DNA from: an uncultured Clostridia bacterium
Lineage (GTDB): Bacteria > Bacillota > Clostridia > TANB77 > CAG-508
Direction: 5' to 3'
Assembly: GCA_949482135.1 (NCBI GenBank)
Contig: CASYFC010000002.1
Coordinates: 1-64,000, forward strand
Length of the DNA: 64,000 bases
Part shown: piece after piece, positions 41,195 through 51,254 of the stretch
Layout of the letters: the number at the start of each line of letters is the position of its first letter
How positions within the stretch are numbered: the stretch's first letter is position 1
Program-made: the position numbers and the translations under genes
The notes under the pieces: model-generated
Database searches by the model: none
Seen by the model: the letters and a program-made list of their open reading frames with translations, nothing else
What the model was told of the DNA's origin: nothing

Positions 41195-41921
41195 AGTTGC
41201 TTTAATAACTGGAGCATCACGAGGAATAGGAAAACAAATCGCAATTACACTTGCAAAAGAAGGATACGAAATAAGTTTAAATTGCAGAAAACAAAACGAA
41301 GAAGTTTTAAAAATTAAAGAAGAAATAGAAAATAATAATGTTAAATGTTTAATAGTAGAAGGGGATGTATCAAAATTTGAAGATGCAGAAAAAATTACTA
41401 AACAAACAATAGAAGAATTTGGTCAAATAGATGTACTTGTAAACAATGCAGGTATAACAAAAGATATGTTACTTCTAAGAATGAAAGAAGAAGAGTTTAA
41501 AAGTGTTATAAATATTAATTTAGGTGGAACTTTTAATGTGACAAAAAATGTTTCAGCATATATGATGAAAGCAAGAAAAGGAAGAATAATAAATCTTGCT
41601 TCAGTTGTTGGAATTTCAGGAAATGCAGGACAATCAAATTATGCAGCATCTAAAGCTGGAATAATTGGATTTACTAAAAGCTTAGCCAAAGAACTTGCTA
41701 GTAGAAATATACTTGTAAATGCTATTGCACCAGGATTTATTAAAACAGATATGACAGATGTTCTAAAAAGTGATGTAAAAGATAAGATTTTAGAAGAAAT
41801 TCCTTTGAAAAGAGAAGGGACTGCGGAAGATGTTGCAAATGTTGTTAAATTTTTAGCGTCAAATGATAGCAGTTATATTACTGGTCAAGTTATAGTTGTA
41901 GATGGTGGAATGCTAATGTAA
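41187..41921 (+). CDS. fabG: 3-oxoacyl-ACP reductase
   Basis: This short-chain dehydrogenase reduces beta-ketoacyl-ACP with NADPH. The 244-residue protein has the nucleotide loop TGASRGIG (8-15), NNAG (86-89) and the catalytic S139, Y152, K156 triad. AAAGGAGG precedes the ATG inside the end of fabD. A 146-bp gap with imperfect inverted repeats (CATAC/GTATG and ATCTTG/CAAGAT) separates it from fabF and may hold a processing site or secondary promoter. Confidence 0.96.
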   Translation: MNKVALITGASRGIGKQIAITLAKEGYEISLNCRKQNEEVLKIKEEIENNNVKCLIVEGDVSKFEDAEKITKQTIEEFGQIDVLVNNAGITKDMLLLRMKEEEFKSVININLGGTFNVTKNVSAYMMKARKGRIINLASVVGISGNAGQSNYAASKAGIIGFTKSLAKELASRNILVNAIAPGFIKTDMTDVLKSDVKDKILEEIPLKREGTAEDVANVVKFLASNDSSYITGQVIVVDGGMLM

Positions 41922-42067
41922 AAATTACTCTAAAGTTAAATCTTGTGAAATTAAATCGCTTTCAAAGTGTAGTTACATACTTTATGTATGCTCTTTTGTT
42001 TTTTGAAAACATTTTAAGTAGCAAGATTCTAATTTCAAAGAAATTTTATTATATAAGGAGATAAAAA

Positions 42068-43306
42068 ATGGAAAAAAGAGTAGTAATAACAGGATTAGGA
42101 ACAATTAATCCTATTGGAAATGATGTTGAAAACACTTGGGATGGAATTAAAAATTGCAAATGTGGAATTGATCAAATTACTTTATTTGATAATAGTAACT
42201 TAAAAACAAAGTTAGCAGCAGAAGTTAAGGAATATAATGCTTCAAATTATCTAGATATAAAGCAAGCAAAAAGACTAGATAGAAGTTCTCAATTTGCTAT
42301 AATTGCTGCAAGAGAAGCTTTAAAAGATAGTGGAATTAATGAGGAAAATACAAATTTAGAGAGTGTTGGAATTTTTATTGGTTCTGGAATTGGTGGTCTT
42401 ATTACAATAGAAAATCAATGCCAAACGAAATTTGAAAAAGGTGCAAATCGAGTTTCTCCAATGTTCATACCAATGTCAATTGCAAATATGCCTGCAGGTA
42501 ATGTCGCTATGGATTTAGGATTAAAGGGTGAATCAATTTCAATAGTAACAGCCTGTGCTTCATCTACTCATTCAATTGGTGAGGCTTATAGAAATATAAA
42601 ATCAGGATACGAGGAAGTTATTTTAGCAGGAGGAACAGAGGCTGCTATTTGTGAGCTAGGTATTGCTGGTTTTGAAAATATGAAAGCATTATGCACTGGA
42701 ATAGATAAAGAAAGAGCAAGCATTCCTTTTGATAAAGAAAGAAGTGGATTTGTAATGGGAGAAGGAGCAGCTGTTTTAGTTTTAGAAGAACTAGAACATG
42801 CTAAAAATAGAGGTGCGAAAATTTATGCAGAAATAGTTGGATATGGTGCTACTTCTGATGCATATCATATTACTTCTCCAGAACCAGAAGGAAAAGGAGC
42901 AGTTAGAGCTATGGAAAGAGCAATTAAAGATGCAAAAATAACACCAAAAGATATAGATTATATAAATGCTCATGGAACTTCTACTCATTTAAATGATAGT
43001 ACAGAAACAAAAGCTGTAAAGTTGCTTTGGGGAGAAAATAGTAAAAATATAAAGTTAAGTTCAACCAAAGGAAATACAGGACATTTACTTGGAGCAGCAG
43101 GAGCAGTTGAAGCAATTATTTGCACAAAAGCTCTTGAAGATAATTTAGTTCCACCAACAATTAATTATAAAGAAAAAGATGAAGAATGTGATTTAGATAT
43201 AGTTCCAAATAAACCAATTAAGAAAGATTTAAAGTATGTAATGTCTAATTCATTAGGATTTGGTGGTCATAATAGTAGTATAATTTTAAAAAAATATATA
43301 GATTAG
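42068..43306 (+). CDS. fabF: 3-oxoacyl-ACP synthase II
   Basis: This enzyme elongates acyl-ACP with malonyl-ACP. The 412-residue protein has nucleophile C163 in [10 protein letters not shown], the histidines of [11 protein letters not shown] and [11 protein letters not shown], and the C-terminal [15 protein letters not shown] precedes the ATG. No fabH or acpP occurs in this cluster, so initiation genes must be elsewhere. Confidence 0.97.
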   Translation: MEKRVVITGLGTINPIGNDVENTWDGIKNCKCGIDQITLFDNSNLKTKLAAEVKEYNASNYLDIKQAKRLDRSSQFAIIAAREALKDSGINEENTNLESVGIFIGSGIGGLITIENQCQTKFEKGANRVSPMFIPMSIANMPAGNVAMDLGLKGESISIVTACASSTHSIGEAYRNIKSGYEEVILAGGTEAAICELGIAGFENMKALCTGIDKERASIPFDKERSGFVMGEGAAVLVLEELEHAKNRGAKIYAEIVGYGATSDAYHITSPEPEGKGAVRAMERAIKDAKITPKDIDYINAHGTSTHLNDSTETKAVKLLWGENSKNIKLSSTKGNTGHLLGAAGAVEAIICTKALEDNLVPPTINYKEKDEECDLDIVPNKPIKKDLKYVMSNSLGFGGHNSSIILKKYID

Positions 43307-43319
43307 GAGGAAATATAAA

Positions 43320-43760
43320 GTGGAATATGAAAAGATAAAACAATTAATGGATGATATGGGAAATTCAAAGTTAACATCACTTGATATAGAATTTCCTGAT
43401 GGCATAAAAATCAAAATGGAAAAAAATAATTCAAAACAAGTAGTAGTCACAACTTCTGAAGAACCAATATCTAGAGAAGATACAAATAATACTGAAATAA
43501 CTCTAAAACAAGAGAAAGAGGAAGAAGGTAATATTGTAAAATCTCCAATGATTGGAACTTTTTATATGAAACCATCTCCAGATAGTAGCCCATTTGTAGA
43601 AATAGGAAAAGAAGTAAAAAAAGGAACAGTACTTTGTATAATAGAAGCAATGAAATTAATGAATGAAATTGAATCTGAATATGAAGGTAAAATTGTAGAA
43701 ATTTTTGTAAAAGATGGCCAGCCAGTAGACTATGGAAAACCATTATTTAGAATTGTTTAA
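43320..43760 (+). CDS. accB: Biotin carboxyl carrier protein
   Basis: The start is a GTG at 43320 with AGGAGG 10 bases upstream. The 146-residue protein has an N-terminal helical part, an acidic linker and the biotinyl domain, with the biotinylated K112 in [12 protein letters not shown]. It is the substrate of birA in the same operon. Confidence 0.95.
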   Translation: MEYEKIKQLMDDMGNSKLTSLDIEFPDGIKIKMEKNNSKQVVVTTSEEPISREDTNNTEITLKQEKEEEGNIVKSPMIGTFYMKPSPDSSPFVEIGKEVKKGTVLCIIEAMKLMNEIESEYEGKIVEIFVKDGQPVDYGKPLFRIV

Positions 43761-43776
43761 GAAAAAGGAGTTTAAT

Positions 43777-44199
43777 ATGTTAAACAAAGAAGAAATAAAA
43801 TCAATTATTCCACAAAGGGAACCATTTTTAATGATTGATGAAGTTGAAGAATATGTTCCAGGAGAATGCTGTATAGCATATAAAAATGTTGATGAAAATG
43901 AATGGTATTTTAAAGGACATTTTCCAGGAAATCCTATTATGCCAGGTGTGTTAATTACAGAAAGTTTAGCACAAGCAGGGGCTGTTGCAATTCTTTCAAT
44001 GGAAGAAAATAAAGGAAAAAATGCACTATTTGGTGGAATTAATAATATGAAATTTAAAAAAATGGTTGTACCAGGAGATAGATTAAAGCTTGAAGTAAAA
44101 ATTATAAAAAGAAAAGGTCCAATAGGTATTGGAGAAGCAGTAGCTACTGTTAACAAACAAATTGTAGCTAAAGGAGAATTGACTTTTGCAGTAATATAA
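43777..44199 (+). CDS. fabZ: 3-hydroxyacyl-ACP dehydratase
   Basis: The start at 43777 follows AAAAAGGAG; the frame is open upstream into accB but without a site. The 140-residue hot-dog enzyme has the catalytic H48 in KGHFPGNPIMPGVL and E62 in TESLAQAGA. It dehydrates beta-hydroxyacyl-ACP. Followed after 68 bp by accC. Confidence 0.96.
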   Translation: MLNKEEIKSIIPQREPFLMIDEVEEYVPGECCIAYKNVDENEWYFKGHFPGNPIMPGVLITESLAQAGAVAILSMEENKGKNALFGGINNMKFKKMVVPGDRLKLEVKIIKRKGPIGIGEAVATVNKQIVAKGELTFAVI

Positions 44200-44267
44200 T
44201 AGGAAATAGAAAATGATTATTTTGCCTAGTGAGATGAGCATTATATATTTCTTAAAAGGAGGAAGAT

Positions 44268-45602
44268 ATGAATAAAATCTTAATAGCCAATCGTGGAGAA
44301 ATAGCAGTTAGAATTATAAGAGCTTGTAAAGAAATGAATATAAAAACAGTTGCAATATATTCAGAAGCTGATAAAGATGCTCTACATACAAGACTTGCAG
44401 ATGAAGCTGTTTGTATAGGACCTGCTCCGTCTAATAAAAGTTATTTAAATATTAAAAATATAATTGAAGCTGCATATATAACTGGAAGTGATAGTATTCA
44501 TCCTGGTTTTGGATTTTTATCTGAAAATTCACAATTTGCAAGAATTTGTAAGGAATCTAATATAAAGTTTATAGGTCCTACAAGCGAAGTAATTGATATG
44601 TTAGGAAATAAATCAAATTCAAAAGATATGATGAAAAAGGCTGGAGTTCCAGTAATTCCTGGTTCAGATGGAAGTATAAAAGGATTAAAAGATGCAATAG
44701 TAATTGCCGAAAAAATTGGATATCCAATAATGCTTAAAGCTGCTGCTGGTGGTGGTGGAAAAGGAATTAGAATTGTAAATAATGCAGATGAACTAGAAAC
44801 TGCCTATAATGTTGTAAAGCAAGAAGCAAAAATATCCTTTAACGATGATGAAATTTACATAGAAAAATTTGTTAAAAATCCAAGACATGTTGAAATTCAA
44901 ATTTTAGCAGATGAACATGGAAATATAGTTCATTTAGGAGAAAGAGACTGCTCAATTCAAAGAAAACATCAAAAAATAATTGAAGAAACACCCTCTACTG
45001 CAATTGATGAAAAATTAAGAAATAAAATGGGAGATGCAGCAGTAAAAGCTGCCAAAGCAGCCGGTTATACAAGTTGTGGAACAGTAGAATTTCTAGTGGA
45101 TAGTGATAAGAATTTTTATTTTATGGAAATGAATACTAGAATTCAAGTAGAACATCCTATAACGGAGATGCGTACAGGAATTGATATTGTGAAAGAACAA
45201 ATTAAAATTGCAGCAGGAGAAAAATTAAAATTTAAACAAAAAGACATTAATTTTAAAGGTCATTCTATTGAGTGTAGAATAAATGCTGAAAACCCAAGTA
45301 AAAACTTTATGCCTTGCCCTGGAAAAATTACAGGACTTAATTTGCCAGGAGGAAATGGTATAAGAATAGATTCAAGTATTTATGATGGATATACAATTCC
45401 TCCATATTATGATTCAATGCTTGCTAAAATAATAGTATTTGGAAATACAAGAAATGAAGCAATTAGCAAAATGAAAAGAGCTCTAGAAGAACTTGTAATA
45501 GATGGAGTTGAAACAAATAGAGATTTTCTATTTGAAATAATCAAAAATCCTGATTTTATTAGAGGAAACTTTGATACATCATTTATAGAAAAAAAGTTAT
45601 AA
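44268..45602 (+). CDS. accC: Biotin carboxylase subunit of acetyl-CoA carboxylase
   Basis: The 444-residue ATP-grasp enzyme carboxylates biotin on AccB. Motifs: [16 protein letters not shown], the Gly-rich loop [12 protein letters not shown], the substrate loop [15 protein letters not shown] and [14 protein letters not shown] precedes the ATG. Complete length. Confidence 0.97.
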   Translation: MNKILIANRGEIAVRIIRACKEMNIKTVAIYSEADKDALHTRLADEAVCIGPAPSNKSYLNIKNIIEAAYITGSDSIHPGFGFLSENSQFARICKESNIKFIGPTSEVIDMLGNKSNSKDMMKKAGVPVIPGSDGSIKGLKDAIVIAEKIGYPIMLKAAAGGGGKGIRIVNNADELETAYNVVKQEAKISFNDDEIYIEKFVKNPRHVEIQILADEHGNIVHLGERDCSIQRKHQKIIEETPSTAIDEKLRNKMGDAAVKAAKAAGYTSCGTVEFLVDSDKNFYFMEMNTRIQVEHPITEMRTGIDIVKEQIKIAAGEKLKFKQKDINFKGHSIECRINAENPSKNFMPCPGKITGLNLPGGNGIRIDSSIYDGYTIPPYYDSMLAKIIVFGNTRNEAISKMKRALEELVIDGVETNRDFLFEIIKNPDFIRGNFDTSFIEKKL

Positions 45603-45628
45603 GTTAATTTATTATAGAAGGTGTTAAA

Positions 45629-46465
45629 ATGATTGTTGATAAAATAAAAAAGAGAGAACCATCTGCTAAAAACAAACCAAGTAAAATAGACATACCAGTT
45701 GGAAAATGGATAAAATGTGATGGATGTAAGGAAATAATTTATAAAGAAGCATTATGGAATAATTTAAATATTTGTCCTAATTGCGGTCATTATTTCAGAA
45801 TGCATATAAACAGAAGGCTAGAACAAATAATTGATAAAGGAACTTACGAAAAATTTGATTTAAATATTGAAAATGCTAATCCATTAGAAATGGAAGACTA
45901 CGCAAAAAAATTAAAAATATTAAGAGAAAAAACAGGATTAGAAGAAGCAGTAGCTTGCGGAACAGGTAAAATTAATGGAGAAGATACAATAATATGTATA
46001 ATGGACAGTGGATTTATGATGGGAAGTATGGGAAGTGTTGTTGGTGAAAAAATAACATATGCTATTGAGCAAGCAATTGAAAGAAAACTTCCAATAATAA
46101 TATTTTGTGTTTCTGGTGGCGCTAGAATGCAAGAAGGAATTATATCTTTAATGCAGATGGCAAAAACAACAGCTGCTTTAACAAAATTAGATGAGGCAGG
46201 GCTCTTATATATTTCTGTTTTGACAGATCCAACCTATGGAGGTGTAACAGCATCTTTTGCAAGTTTAGGAGATATTATAATATCTGAACCTAAGGCAATG
46301 ATTGGATTTGCAGGTCAAAGAGTTATAGAGCAGACAATAGGTGAAAAACTTCCTGAAGGTTTTCAAACTGCTGAATTTCTATTAGAACATGGATTTATTG
46401 ATAAGATTGTTGAAAGAAAAGATTTAAAAGATATACTTTCAAAATTAATAAAATATCATAAATAA
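45629..46465 (+). CDS. accD: Acetyl-CoA carboxylase carboxyltransferase beta subunit
   Basis: The 278-residue protein has the four-Cys zinc finger (C30, C33, C49, C52) and the crotonase-like core ([19 protein letters not shown]). It transfers carboxyl from biotin to acetyl-CoA together with AccA, encoded 12 bp downstream. Confidence 0.96.
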   Translation: MIVDKIKKREPSAKNKPSKIDIPVGKWIKCDGCKEIIYKEALWNNLNICPNCGHYFRMHINRRLEQIIDKGTYEKFDLNIENANPLEMEDYAKKLKILREKTGLEEAVACGTGKINGEDTIICIMDSGFMMGSMGSVVGEKITYAIEQAIERKLPIIIFCVSGGARMQEGIISLMQMAKTTAALTKLDEAGLLYISVLTDPTYGGVTASFASLGDIIISEPKAMIGFAGQRVIEQTIGEKLPEGFQTAEFLLEHGFIDKIVERKDLKDILSKLIKYHK

Positions 46466-46477
46466 GAGGTGAATAAG

Positions 46478-47281
46478 ATGAGTTTAACTGCGTGGGAAAA
46501 AGTAGAGATTGCAAGAAATCCAAAAAGAAAAACTGCAATCCAATATATAGAAAATATTTTTGATGAATTTATTGAACTTCATGGAGATAGAAGTTTTAAA
46601 GATGATAAGTCTATTGTTTGTGGATTAGCTAAAATTGATAATCAAAATTATACAATTATAGCTCAGCAAAAAGGTAGAACAACAAAAGAAAATATAGAAA
46701 GAAATTTTGGAATGCCAAATCCTGAAAGCTATAGAAAAGCAATAAGATTTATGAAACAGGCTGAAAAATTTAAAAGGCCAATAATTACTTTTGTAGATAC
46801 TAAAGGAGCTTATCCTGGTATTGGAGCAGAAGAAAGAGGTCAGGGAGAAGCGATTGCTAAATCTATGTTTGAAATGGCTAAATTGAAAGTCCCAATTATT
46901 GCAATAGTAATTGGAGAAGGCTCAAGTGGTGGAGCTTTAGCAATTAGTGTTGGAAATAAAATTTTTATGTTAGAAAATGCGATTTATTCAATTTTATCAC
47001 CAGAAGGATATAGTAGTATTTTGTGGAAAGATTCTTCAAGAGTAAAAGAAGCTGCTGAAAAAATGAAGTTGACAGCAAAAGATTTATATGATTTAAAAGT
47101 AATAGATAAAATAATTAAAGAACCATCAGATACAGAAGATGGGTTTAATAAAATCTGTAAAAATATAAAAAAAGAAATTGTAAAAACAATTTCAGAATTG
47201 CAAGACAAATTAGATAGTGAAATTATTGAAGAAAGATATCAAAAATTCAGAAAAATGGGAGAATTTGTAAATTTAAAATAA
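46478..47281 (+). CDS. accA: Acetyl-CoA carboxylase carboxyltransferase alpha subunit
   Basis: I place the start at 46478, six bases after AGAGGTG; a GTG within that site at 46469 is in frame but unlikely. The 267-residue protein has FGMPNPESYRKAIRFMKQAEKF, DTKGAYPGIGAEERGQGEAIA and GEGSSGGALAISVGN, all typical of AccA. Confidence 0.96.
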   Translation: MSLTAWEKVEIARNPKRKTAIQYIENIFDEFIELHGDRSFKDDKSIVCGLAKIDNQNYTIIAQQKGRTTKENIERNFGMPNPESYRKAIRFMKQAEKFKRPIITFVDTKGAYPGIGAEERGQGEAIAKSMFEMAKLKVPIIAIVIGEGSSGGALAISVGNKIFMLENAIYSILSPEGYSSILWKDSSRVKEAAEKMKLTAKDLYDLKVIDKIIKEPSDTEDGFNKICKNIKKEIVKTISELQDKLDSEIIEERYQKFRKMGEFVNLK

Positions 47282-47295
47282 TTTAGGAGGAAAAT

Positions 47296-48069
47296 ATGTT
47301 ATTAGAAAACAAAAAAATATTAATAATGGGAATTAGAAATAAATGGAGTATTGCTTTTGGAATTGCCAAATCTGCATATGATAATGGAGCAAAATTGATA
47401 TTTACATATATGGGAGAAGATAATAAAGAAAAAATAGAAGAATTGATAAGTGAGTTTGAAGGAAGCAAAGCATATGTTTTAAATGGTGCTTCTGAAGATG
47501 AATTAGTAAAAGAAACTTTTACTAAAATAAAAGAAGAAAATGGAAAAATAGATGGAATAGTTCATGCAATAGCACATGCTAATACAGAAGATTTGCATAA
47601 TGATTTTATTTTCACAAGTAGAGAAGGATTTAATCATGCAAACGATGTAAGTGCATATTCATTTGTACTTGCTTCAAGAATGGCAAAAGAATTAGATATG
47701 TTAAATGAAAATGCAAGTTTAATTACTTTAACATATCATGGATCTACAAAAGTTTTAGAAGGTTATAATGTAATGGGAGTTGCAAAAGCCGCTTTAGAAT
47801 CAAGTGTTAGATATTTAGCTGAAAATTTAGGAAAAGAAGGAATAAGAGTAAATGCAGTATCAGCAGGACCTATAAAAACATTGTCTGCTAAAGGAATTAA
47901 AGATTTCTCTTCAATATTAACTGTTGTTGAGGAAAAATCACCATTACATAGAAATGTAACAACAATTCAAGTAGGAAATGTAGCAACATTTTTATTAAGT
48001 AGTATGGCTGATAGTATTACTGGTCAAGTAATTTATGCAGATAGCGGATATAATATAATGGGTGTATAA
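47296..48069 (+). CDS. fabI: Enoyl-ACP reductase (NADH), FabI type
   Basis: The final step of each elongation cycle. The 257-residue SDR has the FabI pattern Y147-N9-Y157-N6-K164 (TYHGSTKVLEGYNVMGVAKAALES) and the N-terminal MGIRNKWSIAFGIA. FabI is the triclosan target. Many Clostridia use the flavoprotein FabK instead, so the presence of FabI is informative. Last gene of the operon, followed by a terminator. Confidence 0.96.
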   Translation: MLLENKKILIMGIRNKWSIAFGIAKSAYDNGAKLIFTYMGEDNKEKIEELISEFEGSKAYVLNGASEDELVKETFTKIKEENGKIDGIVHAIAHANTEDLHNDFIFTSREGFNHANDVSAYSFVLASRMAKELDMLNENASLITLTYHGSTKVLEGYNVMGVAKAALESSVRYLAENLGKEGIRVNAVSAGPIKTLSAKGIKDFSSILTVVEEKSPLHRNVTTIQVGNVATFLLSSMADSITGQVIYADSGYNIMGV

Positions 48070-48107
48070 TTTTTAAATGTAATTAAATATGTATTTAATA
48101 TATAGAT

Positions 48108-48146
48108 AAAACTAGATATGTAAAATATTGCTATATCTAGTTTTTT
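48108..48146 (+). terminator. Terminator of the fatty acid synthesis operon
   Basis: AAAACTAGATAT pairs with ATATCTAGTTTT, followed by TT and an AT-rich tract. Confidence 0.88.
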
Positions 48147-48187
48147 ACTTTAGATGAAATGGGATAGAGTAACATATTATTTTATAC

Positions 48188-48201
48188 TGACCAACTAGTC
48201 T
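48188..48201. promoter_or_regulatory. TetR-type operator before acyl-CoA synthetase 3
   Basis: TGACCAACTAGTCT matches the site at 37815 in 13 of 14 positions and is related to the one at 28624. It lies 104 bp before the start codon. Confidence 0.6.
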
Positions 48202-48291
48202 AGTGATTTTTTATACTTTTTATGATATAAATAGTATTAGAAAATATAAAATTATTTTGTATATAATACAAAGTAAAGTTGGAGAGAAAAT

Positions 48292-50031
48292 ATGAAAAAT
48301 GAAAAAATTTTTGATGTAAAAGAATTTAACAATATTAAGGAAATTGTTTATAATTCTGCCCAAAAATATTCTGAAAATATTGCTTTTGTTATAAAACATA
48401 AGGAAGGAAAAGAGGTTAATTATGAAAATGTTTCATATAAAAGATTGCTAGAAGATATAAATAAATTTGGAACATCACTTTATAATTTAAATTTAAAAGG
48501 AAAAAGAGTTGCTGTAATAGGTAAAAATAGATATGAATGGGTAGTTAGTCATTTATCAAATTTACTTGGAGGAATAGTTTCTGTTCCTTTAGATAAAGAT
48601 TTGCAATATGATGAATTAGAAAGTTCTTTAATTAGAAGTAAAGCAAATTGCATAATTTTTGATGAAAAGTTGAAAGATGAAATATCAGAAATTAAGAAAA
48701 ACGGAAATACTAATTTAACAGAGTATATTTGTATGAGTGAACTAAGTGGATATAGAAGTTTTAAAGAACTTATGAAAAAAGGTGAAGAGCTAATTGAAGA
48801 AGGAAATACAGATTTTATAAATTCTAAAATAGATGAAAATATAATGAATATATTATTATTTACTTCTGGAACAACATCAAAATCAAAAGCAGTAATGCTT
48901 TCACAAAAAAATATAGCATCAAATATATATGCACTTCAAGCTGTAGAAGATATCAGGGATACAGATGTTAATATAGCATTTTTACCACTTCATCATATTT
49001 TTGGATCAACATGTTTAATTATGATGCTTGCTTGTGGTGTAAAAACAACATTTCCAGATGGTTTAAGATATATAAAACAAAACTTAAATGAATATAAAGT
49101 TTCTGTATTTGTTGGTGTTCCTGTTTTAGTTGAAGCAATTTATAAAGCTATAATGAAAGAAATTGAAAAACAAGGAAAAACAAAATTAATAAAAACAGTA
49201 ATGAAAATTAGTAATTTTTTATTAAAATTCCATATTGATATAAGAAGAAAATTATTTAAACAAGTATTAGATGCATTAGGTGGAGAATTAAGACTTGTAA
49301 TTTCAGGTGGTGCTCCTGCTGATCCTGAAATATCAAAAGGATTTAATAATTTAGGAGTAATAACACTTCAAGGATATGGACTTAGTGAAACATCACCAGT
49401 AATTTGTGCAGAAAATTATAATGTAATGAAAAATGGATCAGTTGGTGTTCCGATGATTAATGATACTATTGAAATTGTAAATAAAGATGAAAAAGGAATT
49501 GGGGAAATAAGAGTAAAAGGACCAAATGTTATGCTTGGTTATTATGAAATGCCTGATATAACAAATGAAGTATTAAAAGATGGATGGTTTTATACAGGTG
49601 ATTTAGGATACTTTGATTTAGAAGGACGATTATTTATAACAGGAAGAAATAAAAATTTAATAGTTTTAAAAAATGGAAAAAAAGTATTTCCAGAAGAATT
49701 AGAAACTTTAGTAAATAGACTTGAATTAGTAGAAGAATCAATGGTATTTGGACTACCAGATAAACAAGATAAAACAGATGTAAAGCTATCTGTAAAAGTT
49801 GTATATAGTAAAGAAGTTGCAAAAGAAAAATATAATGGAAAAAGTGAAGAAGAATTACGTGAAATAATTTGGAATGAAATAAAAAAATTAAATACAACAT
49901 TTCCAAGATACAAACATATACAAAATTTAATTGTAACTGGTGAAGAACTTATAAAAACTACAACTAAAAAAGTAAAAAGACAAGAAGAAATGAAAATAAT
50001 ATTAAATGAAAATAGCAATTTTAGAAGTTAG
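48292..50031 (+). CDS. Long-chain acyl-CoA synthetase 3
   Basis: The 579-residue enzyme has LFTSGTTSKSKAVMLSQ, FLPLHHIFG, YGLSETSPV, WFYTGDLGYFD and KNGKKVFPEE. It differs from paralogues 1 and 2 in the substrate-pocket region (LHHIFGST versus LHHVFECT), so chain-length or substrate preference may differ. It has its own promoter region with a TetR-type operator and lies directly after the fab operon. Confidence 0.9.
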   Translation: MKNEKIFDVKEFNNIKEIVYNSAQKYSENIAFVIKHKEGKEVNYENVSYKRLLEDINKFGTSLYNLNLKGKRVAVIGKNRYEWVVSHLSNLLGGIVSVPLDKDLQYDELESSLIRSKANCIIFDEKLKDEISEIKKNGNTNLTEYICMSELSGYRSFKELMKKGEELIEEGNTDFINSKIDENIMNILLFTSGTTSKSKAVMLSQKNIASNIYALQAVEDIRDTDVNIAFLPLHHIFGSTCLIMMLACGVKTTFPDGLRYIKQNLNEYKVSVFVGVPVLVEAIYKAIMKEIEKQGKTKLIKTVMKISNFLLKFHIDIRRKLFKQVLDALGGELRLVISGGAPADPEISKGFNNLGVITLQGYGLSETSPVICAENYNVMKNGSVGVPMINDTIEIVNKDEKGIGEIRVKGPNVMLGYYEMPDITNEVLKDGWFYTGDLGYFDLEGRLFITGRNKNLIVLKNGKKVFPEELETLVNRLELVEESMVFGLPDKQDKTDVKLSVKVVYSKEVAKEKYNGKSEEELREIIWNEIKKLNTTFPRYKHIQNLIVTGEELIKTTTKKVKRQEEMKIILNENSNFRS

Positions 50032-50157
50032 TTAAATTTAATATAATATTAATATATTTTTTTCATATACTGTGTTATAATATCTATGTATTAGTTAGAA
50101 ATATCTAATACATAGATATTTAAAGTACAGAAATTAATTACAAAAGGAAAGATGAAA

Positions 50158-50757
50158 ATGAAAGAAATATATATTGTTTTAACTTATACAGGAACAATGC
50201 TTGCTAGAGTAATAAAAGCATTTACAGGAAATGAGTTTGCACATGTGTCAATTGCACTAGATGTAGAATTAAAAAATATGTATAGTTTTGGAAGGCTAAA
50301 TCCATATAATCCTTTTATAGGTGGGTTTGTACATGAATACATTGATGATGGAACTTTCAAAAGATTTAAAAATACTGTAAGTAAAGTATATGCAATTCAA
50401 ATTGAAGAAGAAAAATATGAAAAACTTAAAAATATAATTTCGAATATTCAAGATAATAGAAAAGACTATACATTTAATATATTAGGGTTATTTGCGGCAG
50501 GAATACATATTAGATTAAAATATGATAAATCATTTTATTGTGCAGAATTTGTAAAATATGTATTAGATAAATCTAAAATTAATACTAATTTACCAGACAC
50601 AATAAAACCAGAAGATTTTAAAAAATTAGAATGTGCAAATGCTAAAATAATTTATACAGGACTTCTTAGAGAATATAGAGTTCCACAAAATGAAATTATA
50701 AATATAGACGATTATAAAATAGTAAGAAAAAGACAACGAAATCTTACAACAGTCTAA
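50158..50757 (+). CDS. Permuted papain-fold cysteine hydrolase (YiiX-like)
   Basis: AAGGA lies at proper distance to the ATG at 50158 (an ATG at 50152 is too close). The 199-residue protein carries the permuted NlpC/P60 pattern: His first (FAHVSIALD, H29) and Cys later (SFYCAEFVKYVLD, C128). There is no signal peptide, so a cytoplasmic amidase or lipid-related hydrolase is likely. A secreted relative is encoded on IME-2 at 61844. The thioesterase gene follows at 22 bp, so they may share a transcript. Confidence 0.78.
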   Translation: MKEIYIVLTYTGTMLARVIKAFTGNEFAHVSIALDVELKNMYSFGRLNPYNPFIGGFVHEYIDDGTFKRFKNTVSKVYAIQIEEEKYEKLKNIISNIQDNRKDYTFNILGLFAAGIHIRLKYDKSFYCAEFVKYVLDKSKINTNLPDTIKPEDFKKLECANAKIIYTGLLREYRVPQNEIINIDDYKIVRKRQRNLTTV

Positions 50758-50778
50758 AAAATAGAAAAGGAAAACAAA

Positions 50779-51198
50779 ATGGAAAAATATATACATAAAG
50801 TAAGTTATTATGAAACAGATAAAATGGGAATAACACATCATTCTAACTATATAAGATGGATGGAAGAGGCAAGAGTATATTTTTTAAAAAGTATAGGATT
50901 TCCTTATGATAAATTAGAAGATGATGGAATTATTTCCCCAGTTATTGGTATAAACTGTGAATATAAAGAAAGCACAACATTTAATGATGAAATAGAAATA
51001 GAAGTAACTGTTAAAGAATTTAAAGGCGTAAGATTAGTTATAGAATATATAATGAAAAAGAAAGATACTCAAAAGTTAGTTTTAAAAGGTATTTCAGAAC
51101 ATTGCTTTTTAGATAAAGCAGGAAAGCCAATAAGATTAAGTAAGGAATTTTCAGAATTTGATAATAAATTAAAAGACTTAGCACAAAAAAGTGTATAA
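50779..51198 (+). CDS. Acyl-CoA thioesterase, 4HBT/YbgC type
   Basis: The 139-residue hot-dog protein begins KVSYYETDKMGITHHSNYIRWMEEARV, with the Asp and the G-x-x-H-x-x-x-Y pattern of 4-hydroxybenzoyl-CoA thioesterase relatives. AAAGGA precedes the ATG. Near three acyl-CoA synthetases it may hydrolyse fatty acyl-CoA, but the substrate is not determined by the motif. Confidence 0.9.
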   Translation: MEKYIHKVSYYETDKMGITHHSNYIRWMEEARVYFLKSIGFPYDKLEDDGIISPVIGINCEYKESTTFNDEIEIEVTVKEFKGVRLVIEYIMKKKDTQKLVLKGISEHCFLDKAGKPIRLSKEFSEFDNKLKDLAQKSV

Positions 51199-51207
51199 AA
51201 AGTGGAT

Positions 51208-51254
51208 AAAAAACCTCAAACTGTTATTTTATATAACAATTTGAGGTTTTTTTA
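51208..51254. terminator. Bidirectional terminator between thioesterase and mutS2
   Basis: AAAACCTCAAA with CTGTTAT pairs with ATAACA and TTTGAGGTTTT, with T-runs for both directions. Confidence 0.9.
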
